Part shown: in pieces, positions 49,748 to 58,378 of the stretch | Layout: each line of letters starts with the position of its first letter | Numbering within the stretch: the first letter of the stretch is position 1 | Source of the DNA: Streptomyces sp. R41 | GTDB lineage: Bacteria > Actinomycetota > Actinomycetes > Streptomycetales > Streptomycetaceae | Direction: 5' to 3' | DNA: 64,000 nucleotides | NCBI RefSeq assembly: GCF_041053055.1 | Contig: NZ_CP163443.1 | Span: 2,542,001 to 2,606,000, forward strand | Program-made: the position numbers and the translations under genes | The notes under the pieces: model-generated | Database searches by the model: none | Told to the model about the DNA's origin: nothing | Seen by the model: the letters and a program-made list of their open reading frames with translations, nothing else

Positions 49748-50418
49748 CCCTTCCGTCCGGGGCGCCGGACGTGCACCGACAGCGCGGGCGGCCGGGCGAG
49801 TCCGAGCCCCCTGATGCCGTCGGCGAGCGTGGCGTCCAAGTCGGCACGTACGTCGTCGAGTTCACGGAAGTGCGAGACCGCACGGACGTCGGCCTTCGTA
49901 CGGCCCATGCGCACCCGGACCGACTGCACCCCGGCGACCTCCATGGCCCGGTCGCGCAGCGCCATCGCGGCGGCGCCCCGGTGCAGCCCGGCCCGGACGT
50001 CGGCATGGGTGCGCCGCATCGGCAGCACGTCGCGCAGTCCGGGCGTGACGGCGAGGACGATCAGCCAGATCCCGAGGGCGGCCGCGACTCCCGCGCCGAC
50101 GAGCACCCAGGTGTCGTCGAGGGACCGTTCGGCGAGCTGCCGGGCCAGCGACTTGCGCCAGTGCATGGCGGACCGGTGGGCTCGTACGGCTGCGATGTCG
50201 TAGAGGAAGACGGCAGCCACGACGAGGATCACCACCGCGAGGATGCCCGCGGGGACGCGGCGCGCGGACCAGAAACGGCCCTGACCGCCGTCCTCGTCGT
50301 CCACGGTGTGCAGCGGTTCGTACGCCGCCGCGGAGGCGGACTGACCGAGTGCGCTCTCACCCGCTTTCTCCAGTACAGGCATGCGCTGGGTGCTGTCGGA
50401 GCCCTGGGACTCGCTCAT
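49744..50418 (-). CDS. DUF6286-type membrane protein of the Asp23 operon
   Basis: A 224-aa protein with a low-complexity N-terminus (about 1-50), two membrane helices (about 55-75 and 105-125) and a C-terminal domain with GVQSVRVRMGRTKADVRAVSH. I match it to DUF6286 from memory. It is coupled at both ends by 4-bp overlaps, so it is a stoichiometric partner of the Asp23 and AmaP proteins. Confidence 0.78.
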   Translation of the reverse strand: MSESQGSDSTQRMPVLEKAGESALGQSASAAAYEPLHTVDDEDGGQGRFWSARRVPAGILAVVILVVAAVFLYDIAAVRAHRSAMHWRKSLARQLAERSLDDTWVLVGAGVAAALGIWLIVLAVTPGLRDVLPMRRTHADVRAGLHRGAAAMALRDRAMEVAGVQSVRVRMGRTKADVRAVSHFRELDDVRADLDATLADGIRGLGLARPPALSVHVRRPGRKG

Positions 50419-50798
50419 CGCGTCCTCCCCTGTGCCACGCCGGGCGCCTGCGCCAGGTGCAGCCGCTCCACCTGGACGGCCACCTCCGGCACTTCCATCC
50501 CCGCCAACGCCCTTACCCGCTCAGCGACATGGCGACGCACCGCGTTGCACCGGCCGCCGATGTCGGAGGGGTAGTCGAGTTCGAGGCTGACACGCAAGCG
50601 GGCGCTCTCGTGGTGCACGACGACGCTCGCGTGCGGGGGCACGGCGTCCGGGGGCAGCGCGGGCAGCACCTCGCGCGCCGCCTGGGCGGCGATCTTCGCG
50701 ACGACCCGGTCGGCGATCCGGGTCGCGCCCCGGTCGGCCGCCGCGACGACCGTCGCGGGCCGCCGCGTCTCACCGAGCCGGTCGACATGACCTGGCAC
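50415..50798 (-). CDS. Asp23/Gls24-family protein (second copy)
   Basis: A 127-aa soluble protein of the alkaline-shock Asp23 fold. IADRVVAKIAAQAAREVLP opens it and VHHESARLRVSLELDYP and MEVPEVAVQVERL are the paired strands. It lacks the acidic C-terminal tail of the first copy. GTG 50798 begins 3 bp after the small DUF2273-like gene and overlaps the DUF6286 gene by 4 bp. Confidence 0.85.
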   Translation of the reverse strand: MPGHVDRLGETRRPATVVAAADRGATRIADRVVAKIAAQAAREVLPALPPDAVPPHASVVVHHESARLRVSLELDYPSDIGGRCNAVRRHVAERVRALAGMEVPEVAVQVERLHLAQAPGVAQGRTR

Positions 50799-50801
50799 GC
50801 G

Positions 50802-50987
50802 TCACCGCCGTCGGTTGTCGCGGGTGCGGAAGAAGTCGCCGACGTCCAGGTCCCCCTCCAGGAACCGCCCGACGACGAACCCGATGGCCCCCAGGGCGGC
50901 CACCAGCAAGAAGGCCCCGAATCCGCCGAAGTACCCGGCGAAGCCCAGCGCCATTCCGGCGATCATGCCGATCACGGCCAAGCTCAT
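50802..50987 (-). CDS. DUF2273-like small membrane protein
   Basis: A 61-aa protein with two close hydrophobic segments and a polar end, GDLDVGDFFRTRDNRRR. Such small proteins accompany Asp23 and AmaP. GAGGAGC lies 6 bp before the ATG. It is the second gene of the operon. Confidence 0.82.
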   Translation of the reverse strand: MSLAVIGMIAGMALGFAGYFGGFGAFLLVAALGAIGFVVGRFLEGDLDVGDFFRTRDNRRR

Positions 50988-51046
50988 GGTGTGCTCCTCA
51001 GCAGTTCGGTGGCCGAGTGATCACTAGCGGTACGGTGACCGGGCGG

Positions 51047-51535
51047 TCACTGGAGCCGTGTCTCCGGCTCCTCCTCTTCTTCCTCGGGAAGCTTCACATC
51101 ACTCACCGCGATGTTGACCTCGACGACCTCAAGGCCCGTCATGCGCTCGACGGCCGCGATGACGTTCTCGCGCACGGCACGGGCCACGTCGCCGATCGAC
51201 ACGCCGTAGTCGACGACGATCTCCAGGTCGAGCGCGGTCTGCAGCTCGCCGACCTCGGCCTTCACACCTCGCGAGACGGACTTCGTACCGCCGGGCACAC
51301 GATCGCGCACCGCCCCGAAAGTCCGGCTCAGTCCGCTGCCCATCGCATGCACACCGAGCACGTCGCGGGCCGCGAGCCCGGCGATCTTCTCCACGACGCC
51401 GTCGGCGATCGTGGTCCGTCCCCGGGTGGCGGGGTCACCGCCGCCTCGCTTGGTGACTCCGGGCTTACGGGTCTGGGGCGACCCCTTCTCGCCGGCGGGG
51501 GTCTCCGTCCGGTCCGGCTCTGTCATGTCAGTCAT
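51047..51535 (-). CDS. Asp23/Gls24-family envelope stress protein (first gene of operon)
   Basis: A 162-aa protein. A disordered, charged N-terminus (about 1-45) precedes an Asp23 core with IADGVVEKIAGLAARDVLGVHAMG and ALDLEIVVDYGVSIGDVARAVRENV. The C-terminus ends in an acidic run of glutamates. Asp23 proteins oligomerise at the membrane via AmaP and protect the envelope. ATG 51535 is the first good start, since the upstream frame lacks a ribosome site. It heads a five-gene operon. Confidence 0.9.
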   Translation of the reverse strand: MTDMTEPDRTETPAGEKGSPQTRKPGVTKRGGGDPATRGRTTIADGVVEKIAGLAARDVLGVHAMGSGLSRTFGAVRDRVPGGTKSVSRGVKAEVGELQTALDLEIVVDYGVSIGDVARAVRENVIAAVERMTGLEVVEVNIAVSDVKLPEEEEEEPETRLQ

Positions 51536-51622
51536 CGCCGTACGTCCCTTTCGGTCGTCCTCCTGCACCCACAGTAAGTGGGGTTGCGCGGTCGCGCGCC
51601 GGGGATGCGGCAGGCTGGAGCA

Positions 51623-52354
51623 ATGACGGCGGACCGGTGGGCGCAGGTAGTACGACACCAGCTCGGGCTCGGCAGACTGCCGGCCCTCGGCCTCCCGCGC
51701 GACGGCGCGTGGATCACGGAGGAGGCGGCCGACTCGGTACTGCGGCGTGCGGCCGATCCCGTGCGCGGTGTGCGCCTGGGCACGCTCCGGATCTCACTCG
51801 CCGACCCGGAGGAGACGTACGACCCCGCCGTACCGCCCCCGCCCGGCGCGCTGCCGCCCGGTCCGCTCCGCATCACCGCGGAGTTCGCGGCGAGGACGGA
51901 CCCCACCGCCCCGGGCGTCGAGCCGCTCCAGACGACAGCGGCCCGCCTGCGCCTGGCCCTGGCCACGGCGGCGACGGAACGCCTCGGTCTGACGGTCAGG
52001 GAAGTGGATCTACGGGTGACGGGACTGCTCGACGAGGACGAGCCCCCCGCCGCCGTACGCCCTGACGAGGTCCGAGAGGCCGCCGAACCGACGGACCCCG
52101 AGGAGGCCCGGGTAGCGGCAGCCGCCCTGTCGGTGCTGGGTGTGACCCACCTGACGGACCTCCTGGGCCGCCCGGTGCACATCGAGGACGTGCGCGGCGA
52201 CGACTCAGCCCTGCCGCGCCGCCACGTCCGCGTCGAGCTGGCGGTCGCGGCGGACGAACGGACCGTGGAGGTGGCAAGGGCCGTCAGGACGGCGGTCACG
52301 CAGACCCTGACGGACACGCCATCAGTGGCCGTACTGGTAACCGCCGTGCGCTGA
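51623..52354 (+). CDS. P10-family protein, probably two Asp23-like units
   Basis: A 243-aa soluble protein, divergent from the Asp23 operon. I recall the database name nucleopolyhedrovirus P10 family for it, which says little. The C-terminal half has RHVRVELAVAADERTVEVARAVRTAV then SVAVLVTAV, which closely parallels the strand-helix-strand of the neighbouring Asp23. The N-terminal half has PLRITAEFAAR then LTVREVDLRVTGL in the same order. GGAG precedes ATG 51623. A partner function with the operon is inferred from this and from position. Confidence 0.75.
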   Translation: MTADRWAQVVRHQLGLGRLPALGLPRDGAWITEEAADSVLRRAADPVRGVRLGTLRISLADPEETYDPAVPPPPGALPPGPLRITAEFAARTDPTAPGVEPLQTTAARLRLALATAATERLGLTVREVDLRVTGLLDEDEPPAAVRPDEVREAAEPTDPEEARVAAAALSVLGVTHLTDLLGRPVHIEDVRGDDSALPRRHVRVELAVAADERTVEVARAVRTAVTQTLTDTPSVAVLVTAVR

Positions 52355-52410
52355 TTCAGGGGCGCGGGGAACTGCGCGACCCACCCCCGGCGGCCCGCAG
52401 CCCCAAGCCG
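52355..52410 (+). repeat. Streptomyces interspersed repeat TTCAGGGGCGCGGGGAACTG
   Basis: A short block beginning TTCAGGGGCGCGGGGAACTG and containing GCGC-GGGGAACT-GCGC sits between two convergent genes. From memory the same block appears many times in Streptomyces genomes. Confidence 0.6.
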
Positions 52411-52413
52411 GTC

Positions 52414-53205
52414 TCAGTCACCCACCCCGGCGAGGTCCCGAAGCCGCCGGGCCTGAGCCGCACGCTCGGCAAGCCGCTGCTCCTCGTACGACCGCTCCTG
52501 CGCCCCGCGCAGGAGCGCCTTGGTCTCGATGACGGCATCCCGCGGCGCGGCGAGCACCGCGGCGGCAAGGTCACGCACCGCGTCGTCGAGCTGCCCGCCG
52601 GGCACCGCGAGGTTGGCGAGCCCCGTGCGCTCGGCCTCCTCGGCCAGCACAAAACGCCCCGTCGCGCAGATTTCGAGCGCGCGGGCGTACCCCACCAGGC
52701 TCACCAGCGGATGCGTCCCCGTGAGGTCGGGCACGAGCCCCAGGCTGGTCTCGCGCATGGCGAATTGCACGTCGTCCGCGACGACGCGCAGATCACAGGC
52801 GAGCGCGAGCTGGAACCCCGCGCCGATGGCATGCCCCTGCACAGCGGCGATGGACACGATGTCGCTGCGCCGCCACCAGGTGAAAGCCTCCTGGTACTCC
52901 GCGATGGTCGCGTCGAGCTCGGCATCGGAACCACGCGCGAGGTCGATGAACGACGGTTCCCCGTCGAAGCCCTCGGGCGTGAACGCCTGCCGGTCGAGCC
53001 CGGCGGAGAAGGACTTGCCCTCGGCGCGCAGGACGACCACGCGCACAGAGCCCGGCAGTGACCGGCCGGCCTGCGTCAACGCCCGCCACAGAGCAGGACT
53101 TTGGGCGTTGCGCTTGGTCGGGTTGGTCAGCGTCACCGTGGCGATCGCGTCGTCGACGGTGAGCCGTACGCCGTCCTTGTCGAGTACCGGGTCGAGCGAA
53201 GCCAT
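52414..53205 (-). CDS. Enoyl-CoA hydratase/isomerase family protein
   Basis: A 263-aa crotonase-fold protein. The oxyanion-hole segments are KSFSAGLDRQAF and GHAIGAGFQLALACDLRV. The second catalytic Glu is expected near MRETSLGLVPDLTGTHPL, where Pro-Asp follow. The substrate acyl-CoA is unknown, and no other beta-oxidation gene is adjacent. ATG 53205 has modest spacing. It is probably monocistronic. Confidence 0.9.
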   Translation of the reverse strand: MASLDPVLDKDGVRLTVDDAIATVTLTNPTKRNAQSPALWRALTQAGRSLPGSVRVVVLRAEGKSFSAGLDRQAFTPEGFDGEPSFIDLARGSDAELDATIAEYQEAFTWWRRSDIVSIAAVQGHAIGAGFQLALACDLRVVADDVQFAMRETSLGLVPDLTGTHPLVSLVGYARALEICATGRFVLAEEAERTGLANLAVPGGQLDDAVRDLAAAVLAAPRDAVIETKALLRGAQERSYEEQRLAERAAQARRLRDLAGVGD

Positions 53206-53342
53206 GGGGCGCCTCCGATGGGTGCGGTCGGATCAGGTGCGTACCCCACGAGGGACACACCTAAGTGACTGCACAGTAACCACCCGGTCGATCACCCGAC
53301 CGACCGGGTGGCCACCACCGAAGCCGATGGGGACGCCCGGCC

Positions 53343-53564
53343 TCAGGCCGAGGCGGCCTTCTTGCCCCGCGTCGCTCCGCCACGCCCTCGGAGCGTGACG
53401 CCCGACTCGCTGAGCATCCGGTGCACGAAGCCATACGAGCGGCCGGTCTCTTCGGCCAGCGCCCGGATGCTCGCACCGGAGTCGTACTTCTTCTTCAGGT
53501 CTGCCGCGAGCTTGTCGCGCGCGGCGCCGGTCACCCGGCTGCCCTTCTTCAGAGTCTCGGCCAC
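53343..53564 (-). CDS. Small helix-turn-helix protein (73 aa)
   Basis: A 73-aa basic protein. VAETLKKGSRVTGAARDKLA opens it, then KKKYDSGASIRALAEETGRSYGFVHRML forms an HTH, and the tail GRGGATRGKKAASA is Lys/Arg-rich. I recall it as nearly invariant across Streptomyces. The GTG at 53564 has GAGGAGGC before it. Its size and charge suggest a small DNA-binding or nucleoid-associated protein. A recombinase-type HTH origin is possible, but I see no catalytic part. Confidence 0.85.
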   Translation of the reverse strand: MAETLKKGSRVTGAARDKLAADLKKKYDSGASIRALAEETGRSYGFVHRMLSESGVTLRGRGGATRGKKAASA

Positions 53565-53766
53565 CCGTGCCTCCTCATGGGAAGTGCGCTCTGGACTCTC
53601 ATGATCACCCCTCACGGGCCTCATGGCCACCCATTCGGCAAGGTCCGTAAGACAAGGTTTTGACGACAGGAGCCCGTCCCCACGAGTGGAATTCCAGGTT
53701 CCGGCCGCCGTCGTCCGTACGGCCGAACGGGTTCTTCCGCGAAGTACCTGGTCAGCGACGCGAGAC

Positions 53767-53797
53767 GGCCGAGCCCTTGGGAACAAAGGGCTCGGCC
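53767..53797 (-). terminator. Terminator hairpin downstream of the ABC-F gene
   Basis: A perfect 12-bp stem GGCCGAGCCCTT / AAGGGCTCGGCC with a 7-nt loop lies 141 bp beyond the ABC-F stop on the minus strand. Between it and the stop is an inverted repeat ATGGATCA / TGATCCAT (53848-53876). No gene is supported in 53565-53937. Confidence 0.65.
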
Positions 53798-53937
53798 GCG
53801 AAATCGATGTACGACACACCTCGGTACGAGGAGATCTCACACAGATGATGGATCACGGATCGGCCGAATGATCCATACGCAGTGGATCAGTCATTCGATC
53901 ACGCGGGGCTGACCCCCGCCCGAGGGGTGCGCAAGGG

Positions 53938-55536
53938 CTAGGCGAGAGCCACCAGGTCCGCGTAGTCGGCGCCCCACAGGTCCTCGACACCGTCCGGCAG
54001 CAGGATGATCCGCTCCGGCTGGAGCGCCTCGACGGCGCCCTCGTCGTGGGTGACGAGGACGACGGCGCCCTTGTACGTGCGCAGCGCGCCGAGGATCTCC
54101 TCGCGGCTGGCCGGGTCGAGGTTGTTCGTCGGCTCGTCGAGCAGGAGGACGTTCGCGGAGGAGACCACGAGGGTCGCGAGCGCGAGGCGGGTCTTCTCGC
54201 CGCCGGAGAGGACGCCGGCGGGCTTGTCGACGTCGTCGCCGGAGAACAGGAACGAGCCGAGCGTCTTGCGGACCTCGACCAGGTCGAGGTCGGGGGCGGC
54301 GGAGCGCATGTTCTCCAGCACCGTGCGCTCGGGGTCGAGGGTCTCGTGCTCCTGCGCGTAGTAGCCGAGCTTGAGGCCGTGGCCCTGCACGACCTCGCCG
54401 GTGTCGGGCGTCTCGACGCCGCCGAGGAGCCTGAGGAGGGTCGTCTTTCCGGCACCGTTCAGACCGAGGATGACGACGCGGGAGCCCTTGTCGATGGCCA
54501 GATCGACGTCGGTGAAGATCTCCAGGGAGCCGTACGACTTCGACAGGCCCTCGGCGGTGAGCGGCGTCTTGCCGCAGGGCGCGGGCTCCGGGAAGCGCAG
54601 CTTGGCGACCTTGTCGGAGGCCCGGACCGCTTCGAGTCCGGCGAGCAGCCGGTCGGCGCGCTTGGCCATGTTCTGCGCGGCGACCGTCTTGGTGGCCTTG
54701 GCGCGCATCTTGTCGGCCTGCGAGTGGAGCGCGGAGGCCTTCTTCTCGGCGTTCTGACGCTCGCGCTTGCGGCGCTTCTCGTCGGCCTCGCGCTGCTGCT
54801 GGTAGAGCTTCCAGCCCATGTTGTAGACATCGATCTGGGCGCGGTTGGCGTCCAGATAGAAGACCTTGTTGACGACCGTCTCGACGAGGTCGACGTCGTG
54901 GGAGATCACGATGAAGCCGCCGCGATAAGTCTTCAGGTAGTCGCGCAGCCAGACGATCGAGTCGGCGTCGAGGTGGTTGGTCGGCTCGTCGAGCAGAAGC
55001 GTGTCGGCGTCCGAGAAGAGGATGCGGGCCAGCTCGATACGGCGGCGCTGACCGCCGGAGAGCGTGTGCAGGGGCTGGCCGAGCACACGGTCGGGCAGGT
55101 TGAGCGCGGCGGCGATGGTGGCGGCCTCTGCCTCTGCGGAGTACCCGCCCTTGGTGAGGAACTCCGTCTCCTGGCGCTCGTACTGCCGCATCGCCTTCTC
55201 GCGGGTGGCACCCGATCCGTTGGCGATGCGCTGCTCGTTCTCCCGCATCTTGCGGATCAGGGTGTCCAGGCCGCGTGCGGAGAGGATGCGGTCACCGGCG
55301 AGTATGTCGAGGTCGCCGGTGCGGGGGTCCTGCGGCAGATAGCCGACCTCGCCGGAGCAGGTGACGGTGCCCGCGGCGGGAATGCCCTGGCCTGCGAGGA
55401 CCTTGGTGAGGGTCGTCTTGCCCGCGCCATTGCGGCCGACCAGACCGATGCGGTCGCCCTTGGCGATACGGAAGGTGGCGGACTCGATGAGAATGCGGGC
55501 GCCGGCGCGCAGCTCGATACCGGAGGCGGAGATCAC
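53938..55536 (-). CDS. ABC-F family ATPase (ribosome-associated or resistance type)
   Basis: A 532-aa soluble ABC protein with two nucleotide-binding domains. Walker A is GRNGAGKTT and GLNGAGKTT; the signature is LSGGQRRR and LSGGEKTR. The inter-domain linker (about 245-310) is helical and highly charged (READEKRRKRERQNAEKKA), as in the P-site tRNA-interacting motif of ABC-F proteins. There is no membrane domain. GTG 55536 is chosen because the first domain begins there and TGGAG precedes it. It could protect ribosomes from an antibiotic or be a housekeeping translation factor. Confidence 0.93.
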   Translation of the reverse strand: MISASGIELRAGARILIESATFRIAKGDRIGLVGRNGAGKTTLTKVLAGQGIPAAGTVTCSGEVGYLPQDPRTGDLDILAGDRILSARGLDTLIRKMRENEQRIANGSGATREKAMRQYERQETEFLTKGGYSAEAEAATIAAALNLPDRVLGQPLHTLSGGQRRRIELARILFSDADTLLLDEPTNHLDADSIVWLRDYLKTYRGGFIVISHDVDLVETVVNKVFYLDANRAQIDVYNMGWKLYQQQREADEKRRKRERQNAEKKASALHSQADKMRAKATKTVAAQNMAKRADRLLAGLEAVRASDKVAKLRFPEPAPCGKTPLTAEGLSKSYGSLEIFTDVDLAIDKGSRVVILGLNGAGKTTLLRLLGGVETPDTGEVVQGHGLKLGYYAQEHETLDPERTVLENMRSAAPDLDLVEVRKTLGSFLFSGDDVDKPAGVLSGGEKTRLALATLVVSSANVLLLDEPTNNLDPASREEILGALRTYKGAVVLVTHDEGAVEALQPERIILLPDGVEDLWGADYADLVALA

Positions 55537-55627
55537 GGACAGACTCCAGGGCGGGGTTGTTGGCGGGGTGGACGGCTGAGGGCGTTCCCGCCGTCTAATG
55601 CGCGAGGAGAATGGCCATGGGCCAAGT

Positions 55628-56716
55628 CTAACGGGGCCGTGCAACCACTTTTTCTGTGTGCGGGTGTTCGACGCTGTGACGCTCGCCCCTCCGCTCGTTG
55701 CCCAGCGGCGTCCGGTCCGGGGTGATCCTGCCCAGGTCGTCCACCGCGACGATCTCGTCGGTCCAGATGTCGGTGGCCGCGCAGGGCTGGGCGATCAGCA
55801 GCGCCGTACGGTCACGCACCGCGCGCGCGGGCGCGAAGGCGCAGCCCGGGCGGGCGGGCAGCACCCAGCGCAGGTCGCCGTCGGCGATGCGGTACGCGGC
55901 GATGCGCTGCGGGGTGACGACGGCGAGCATGCGGGCGCCGAGGGTACGCAGCACGCCGTTGCCCCGGTGGGCCGCCAGCCAGGGCGCGGCCCCGGGAAGG
56001 GCCCGGTGCCAGCGGACCGCGCTGCCGTCGCCCCGCACGGTGGCGGTGACCAGCCCGTCGTCCCAGAGTGCGATCGCGTCCCCGCGCGCGGGGACGACGG
56101 CGAGCGGACGGCGGTCCTCCCGCGTGTACGTCCACCGAGGGCGCCCGGTTCCTTCGTCGTACGCCTCGACGGTGGTCCCTGTCGTCCGCAGCGACGGCCG
56201 GCTCCCGTGCTCCACGCGCGCGTGGACGGTGACGTGGTCTCCGTAGGGGGCGGTGCGGGCCTGGTGGGCCGCCGCGAGGAGGGGGGCTGCCAGGAGCAGG
56301 GCGAGGGTGGTGGGGAGGACGCGACGAAGGGCGCGGCCCGCGGGAGCGGGGGGAAGGGGTGGCTCGGCCTTCGCGGGGCGCGGAGCGGTGGGGCCGGTCC
56401 GCGGGACGGGTTCTGTGACAGTCGGTCGCGGCGACGAGGCGGACTCCGCGTGAACCAGTCGCGGCGACGAGGACTCCGCACACGCCGGTCGCGGCGACGA
56501 GGAGTCCGCATACGCCGGTCGCGGCGACGAGGTCTCCGCACGCGCCGGTCGCGGCAGCGGTACGGGTACCGCCTGGGCCGGTAGCGGCGGCAGTGCGGGC
56601 TCCACTCGGGTCGCTCGCGGCGGTGGGACGGTGCTGGGGGTGGGCTCGGTCGGGGTGTCCTGTGGATGCCGGGCGGGTGAGTCCGGATCCGTCACCTCGA
56701 TCGGCAGAACGACCAC
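55628..56716 (-). CDS. Membrane-anchored beta-propeller-like protein with Pro/Ser repeat linker
   Basis: A 362-aa protein. The cytoplasmic N-terminus contains four 10-residue repeats of the type [10 protein letters not shown]. One membrane helix (about 130-150) follows. The extracytoplasmic part has PQQ-propeller-like blades such as [16 protein letters not shown] and [17 protein letters not shown]. The start is a GTG with GAGGGGG at 6 bp. The function is unknown. It resembles outer-surface sensors or BamB-like folds. Confidence 0.72.
   Translation of the reverse strand: MVVLPIEVTDPDSPARHPQDTPTEPTPSTVPPPRATRVEPALPPLPAQAVPVPLPRPARAETSSPRPAYADSSSPRPACAESSSPRLVHAESASSPRPTVTEPVPRTGPTAPRPAKAEPPLPPAPAGRALRRVLPTTLALLLAAPLLAAAHQARTAPYGDHVTVHARVEHGSRPSLRTTGTTVEAYDEGTGRPRWTYTREDRRPLAVVPARGDAIALWDDGLVTATVRGDGSAVRWHRALPGAAPWLAAHRGNGVLRTLGARMLAVVTPQRIAAYRIADGDLRWVLPARPGCAFAPARAVRDRTALLIAQPCAATDIWTDEIVAVDDLGRITPDRTPLGNERRGERHSVEHPHTEKVVARPR
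56428..56550 (-). repeat. Coding 30-bp tandem repeat, four units
   Basis: Units at 56428-56460 (33 bp), 56461-56490, 56491-56520 and 56521-56550 share GCGGCGACGAG on the plus strand. They encode the Pro/Ser repeat of the membrane protein and differ by single bases, so length may vary between strains. Confidence 0.9.
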
Positions 56717-56904
56717 CTTGCCCCCTCGCCACCACAACCCACGGATCCGGCGCAGAGCGTAGACGCGGGTGGCTCGGAGAGCCGCCGGGACACGGCGGAC
56801 CGGCGAGAGCGCGTCCCCCGTTCGGACCTCCGCCCGGGGCCGGGGACCTGGGGGCGTACGAGGATGGCGCCACAGAGCGACGTACGGCGGAGGGTGGTGC
56901 GCCC

Positions 56905-57795
56905 ATGCAGTTCGACGACGACGCCGACCTGGACACCTCCGAGGTCCAGGATGTGCGCGGCAGTCGAATCCCCGGCGGCAGAGCGACCATCGGGGGTGGC
57001 ATCGCCGGCCTGCTCGCCCTGCTCGTCGGACTGTTCTTCGGAATCGGTCCCGACGAGCTAGGGCTCTCCTCCGGGAACGACCAGCCCGCGTCGACCTCCT
57101 CCTCCCTCGCGCAGGTCCAGCAGACCTGCAAGAAGGGAAGCGACGCGAACGCCAAGGAGGACTGCCGGATGGTGGCGGTGGTCAACAGCGTGCAGGACTA
57201 CTGGGCGCAGGAGTTCGCGCGCCGCAGGGGCACGTACACACGCTCCCCGACGGTCTTCTTCAGCAACCGGATCGGTACGGCCTGCGGCACCGCCACGTCC
57301 GCCGTCGGGCCCTTCTACTGTCCCGGCGACCGCAAGGTCTATCTGGACCTGGGCTTCTTCGACGAGCTGCGCACCAAGTTCGGCTCCAGCGGCGGGCCGT
57401 TCGCGCAGGCGTACGTGGTGGCGCACGAGTACGGGCACCACGTGCAGGACCTGATGGGGACGCTGGGCAAGTCGCAGAACGGACTGACCGGCGCGAACAG
57501 CAACTCGGTGAAGGTGGAGCTGCAGGCCGACTGCTACGCCGGGGTGTGGGCGCACCACGCGACGACGACGAAGGACCCGTCGACGGGCCGGCCGCTGATC
57601 ACCAGCCTCACGGACGCCGACATCCGCGACGGCCTGGACGCGGCGGCGGCCGTCGGCGACGACCGGATCCAGGAGAGGTTCCAGGGCCGGGTGACCCCGG
57701 AGACCTGGACGCACGGCTCGTCCAAGCAGCGGCAGCAGTGGTTCTACGAGGGCTACAGCACAGGCGACATGGCGCGGTGCAACACCTTCCGCTGA
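56905..57795 (+). CDS. Neutral zinc metallopeptidase (YpfJ family)
   Basis: A 296-aa protein with one membrane helix near the N-terminus (about 33-55) and an extracytoplasmic peptidase domain. The zinc motif is HEYGHH, with a downstream Glu in [13 protein letters not shown]. Conserved cysteines pair as TCKKG/DCRM and ACGT/FYCPGD. The DUF/YpfJ zinc-peptidase family is widespread but its substrates are unknown. ATG 56905 has a GGAGGGTGG stretch upstream. Confidence 0.9.
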   Translation: MQFDDDADLDTSEVQDVRGSRIPGGRATIGGGIAGLLALLVGLFFGIGPDELGLSSGNDQPASTSSSLAQVQQTCKKGSDANAKEDCRMVAVVNSVQDYWAQEFARRRGTYTRSPTVFFSNRIGTACGTATSAVGPFYCPGDRKVYLDLGFFDELRTKFGSSGGPFAQAYVVAHEYGHHVQDLMGTLGKSQNGLTGANSNSVKVELQADCYAGVWAHHATTTKDPSTGRPLITSLTDADIRDGLDAAAAVGDDRIQERFQGRVTPETWTHGSSKQRQQWFYEGYSTGDMARCNTFR

Positions 57796-57911
57796 GGCCG
57801 GACGGCAGCGGCTTCCGCTCGGCGGGGCGTTGTCAGTGCCCGGTGCGAGACTGGGCAACAGGTCGGATTCCGGCGGCGGTTCCGGCGGCGCGACGAGAGG
57901 GAGTGATCGGC

Positions 57912-58334
57912 ATGGCAGGCATGGACGGCGGGCGCCCGAGCATCTACCCGACACTGCTGTACGCGGACGCGAAGGCGGCGATCAGGCAGCTCACGGAAGC
58001 CTTCGGCTTCAGCGAGGCATCGGTGTACGAGAGCGACGAGGGCGGGGTCACCACGGTGATGCACGCCGAACTGGTGCAGGGCAATGGCGTGGTGATGCTC
58101 GGCTCCAAGGGCCGCGGCGGCATCTTCGACACCGCGATGAAGGACGCGGGCCCGACCGCGGTGTACGTGGTCGTGGACGACGTCGACTCGCACCACCAGC
58201 GGGCCGTGGACCACGGCGCGGAGATCCTGATGCCCCCGACGGACCAGGACTACGGCTCGCGGGACTACATGGCCCGGGACCTCGAGGGCAATATCTGGAG
58301 CTTCGGCACGTACGCCCCTGAGATAGGGGCGTAG
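57912..58334 (+). CDS. VOC (glyoxalase) superfamily protein
   Basis: A 140-aa protein of the vicinal-oxygen-chelate fold. SIYPTLLYADAKAAIRQLTEAFGF is the first beta-alpha module and AVYVVVDDVDSHHQRAVDHGAEILMPP is the second, ending YMARDLEGNIWSFGTY. Such proteins are lactoylglutathione lyase-like, dioxygenase or resistance proteins. The metal ligands are not obvious. GGGAGTGAT is a good ribosome site for ATG 57912. Confidence 0.85.
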   Translation: MAGMDGGRPSIYPTLLYADAKAAIRQLTEAFGFSEASVYESDEGGVTTVMHAELVQGNGVVMLGSKGRGGIFDTAMKDAGPTAVYVVVDDVDSHHQRAVDHGAEILMPPTDQDYGSRDYMARDLEGNIWSFGTYAPEIGA

Positions 58335-58378
58335 GACTCCGCCGGCTCCCTCGCCGGCTCCTTTCCTCGGCTCCCCCG

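Noticed and set aside
53603..53871. Short open frames on the plus strand between the HTH and ABC-F genes
   Set aside because: No ribosome sites, no recognisable products, and the DNA contains a terminator hairpin and inverted repeats.
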